A stretch of 15,517 nt of DNA, from positions 1-15,517 of the forward strand of contig JAVHRO010000068.1 in NCBI GenBank assembly GCA_036171675.1, in the 5' to 3' direction. Positions 15,349 to 15,517 of the stretch are shown one piece after another. Every line of letters starts with the position of its first letter. The stretch's first letter is position 1. The translations under genes were made by a program, and so were the position numbers. The DNA comes from Vicingus sp036171675 (GTDB lineage Bacteria > Bacteroidota > Bacteroidia > Flavobacteriales_E > Vicingaceae). The notes under the pieces were generated by a model, which saw only the letters and a program-made list of their open reading frames with translations, was not told where the DNA came from and made no database searches.

Positions 15349-15364
15349 TTGGAATTTATTCCAA
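15349..15364. repeat. Inverted repeat TTGGAAT-TT-ATTCCAA, possible 3' hairpin
   Basis: Perfect 7-bp arms with a 2-nt centre, 15 nt beyond the stop of the minus-strand gene at the right edge. It could stabilise or end that transcript, but on the minus strand it is not followed by a T-run, so it is not a classic terminator. On the plus strand a six-T run (15371-15376) follows, but no plus-strand gene ends here. Confidence 0.35.
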
Positions 15365-15379
15365 TTTCGGTTTTTTATC

Positions 15380-15517
15380 TTATTTCTTCACCATTTTTTT
15401 AGTGGCAATAAGTTTGCCATCAGCAATAAGGCTGTAGGTGTAAACACCTGTTTTAAGGTTGGCACCATAAACAGTCAATTTACTTTCGCCACGTTCATCG
15501 ATAATGAGTTCTTTGAT
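15380..15517 (-). CDS. C-terminal end of a secreted protein with T9SS type A sorting tail (gene runs off the right edge)
   Basis: The last 45 codons of a minus-strand gene whose stop TAA is at 15382-15380. The peptide (ELIIDERGESKLTVYGANL, then KTGVYTYSLIADGKLIATKKMVKK) has the type A tail pattern: a strand, then LxxGvYxYxLxxdG, and a final basic KKMVKK. This form of tail is often seen in Bacteroidota on large proteins ending in a tail-fibre or S74 chaperone domain, but nothing of the upstream protein is in the window, so its function cannot be stated. The tail directs export through T9SS and is removed at the cell surface. Confidence 0.75.
   Translation of the reverse strand: MKELIIDERGESKLTVYGANLKTGVYTYSLIADGKLIATKKMVKK

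Noticed and set aside
1..15517. CRISPR arrays, tRNA or rRNA genes, insertion sequences, phage genes, toxin-antitoxin or defence modules.
   Set aside because: No regularly spaced direct repeats, cloverleaf-like sequences, transposase or integrase motifs, or defence-type domains were found; the coding capacity is filled by the genes listed.

Overview
The window reads as chromosomal DNA of a Bacteroidota bacterium, most likely a Flavobacteriales-type marine or freshwater lineage. The DNA is AT-rich and non-coding gaps are short. Promoter-like sites fit the Bacteroidota consensus (TTTG or TTG, then TAnnTTTG) rather than the proteobacterial one. The window encodes both common type IX secretion (T9SS) tail types: a type B/CHU_C domain on the large surface protein and a type A tail on the partial gene at the right edge. 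The family is inferred from protein style only; no rRNA or tRNA gene is present.

Layout. Positions 1-495 (minus) hold the N-terminal part of a DEAD-box RNA helicase. It diverges across 58 bp from a 618-aa radical SAM protein with a B12-binding-like N-terminal domain (554-2410). Next comes a plus-strand run: an ABC ATPase (2574-3278), two paralogous MacB/FtsX-type permeases (3268-4497 and 4510-5766), a HlyD/MacA-type periplasmic adaptor (5802-6926), a TolC-type outer-membrane protein (7003-8337) and a lipoprotein glutaminyl-peptide cyclotransferase (8355-9179). A 266-bp gap follows that carries what looks like a dead fragment of a T9SS type A tail. A 1514-aa secreted protein (9446-13990) has an N-terminal SBBP-associated domain, SBBP propeller repeats, a PKD domain, seven Ig-like modules and a type B tail. 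It ends tail-to-tail, with a 12-bp overlap, against a minus-strand GT-C-like membrane glycosyltransferase (13979-15253). The last 138 bases are the C-terminus of another minus-strand T9SS type A cargo.

How the genes fit together. The ATPase, two permeases, adaptor and TolC protein make a complete tripartite MacAB-TolC-like machine spanning both membranes, with ATPase and permease on separate chains and two different permeases, so a heterodimer is likely. The substrate cannot be read from sequence. The cyclotransferase sits between two genes whose signal peptides are predicted to leave an N-terminal glutamine (TolC and the 1514-aa protein). This is the substrate type expected under the Bacteroidetes 'Q-rule', in which such glutamines are cyclised to pyroglutamate.

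I do not see a clearly new system such as a defence island, CRISPR array, mobile element or biosynthetic cluster. The points most worth a second look are: start codons 5-6 nt after TAnnTTTG boxes at three genes, implying leaderless mRNAs; a CX4CX2C spacing in the radical SAM motif; the cyclotransferase/Q-rule neighbourhood; the ABC-ABC super-repeat in the surface protein; a palindrome on its promoter; and the T9SS tail relic.
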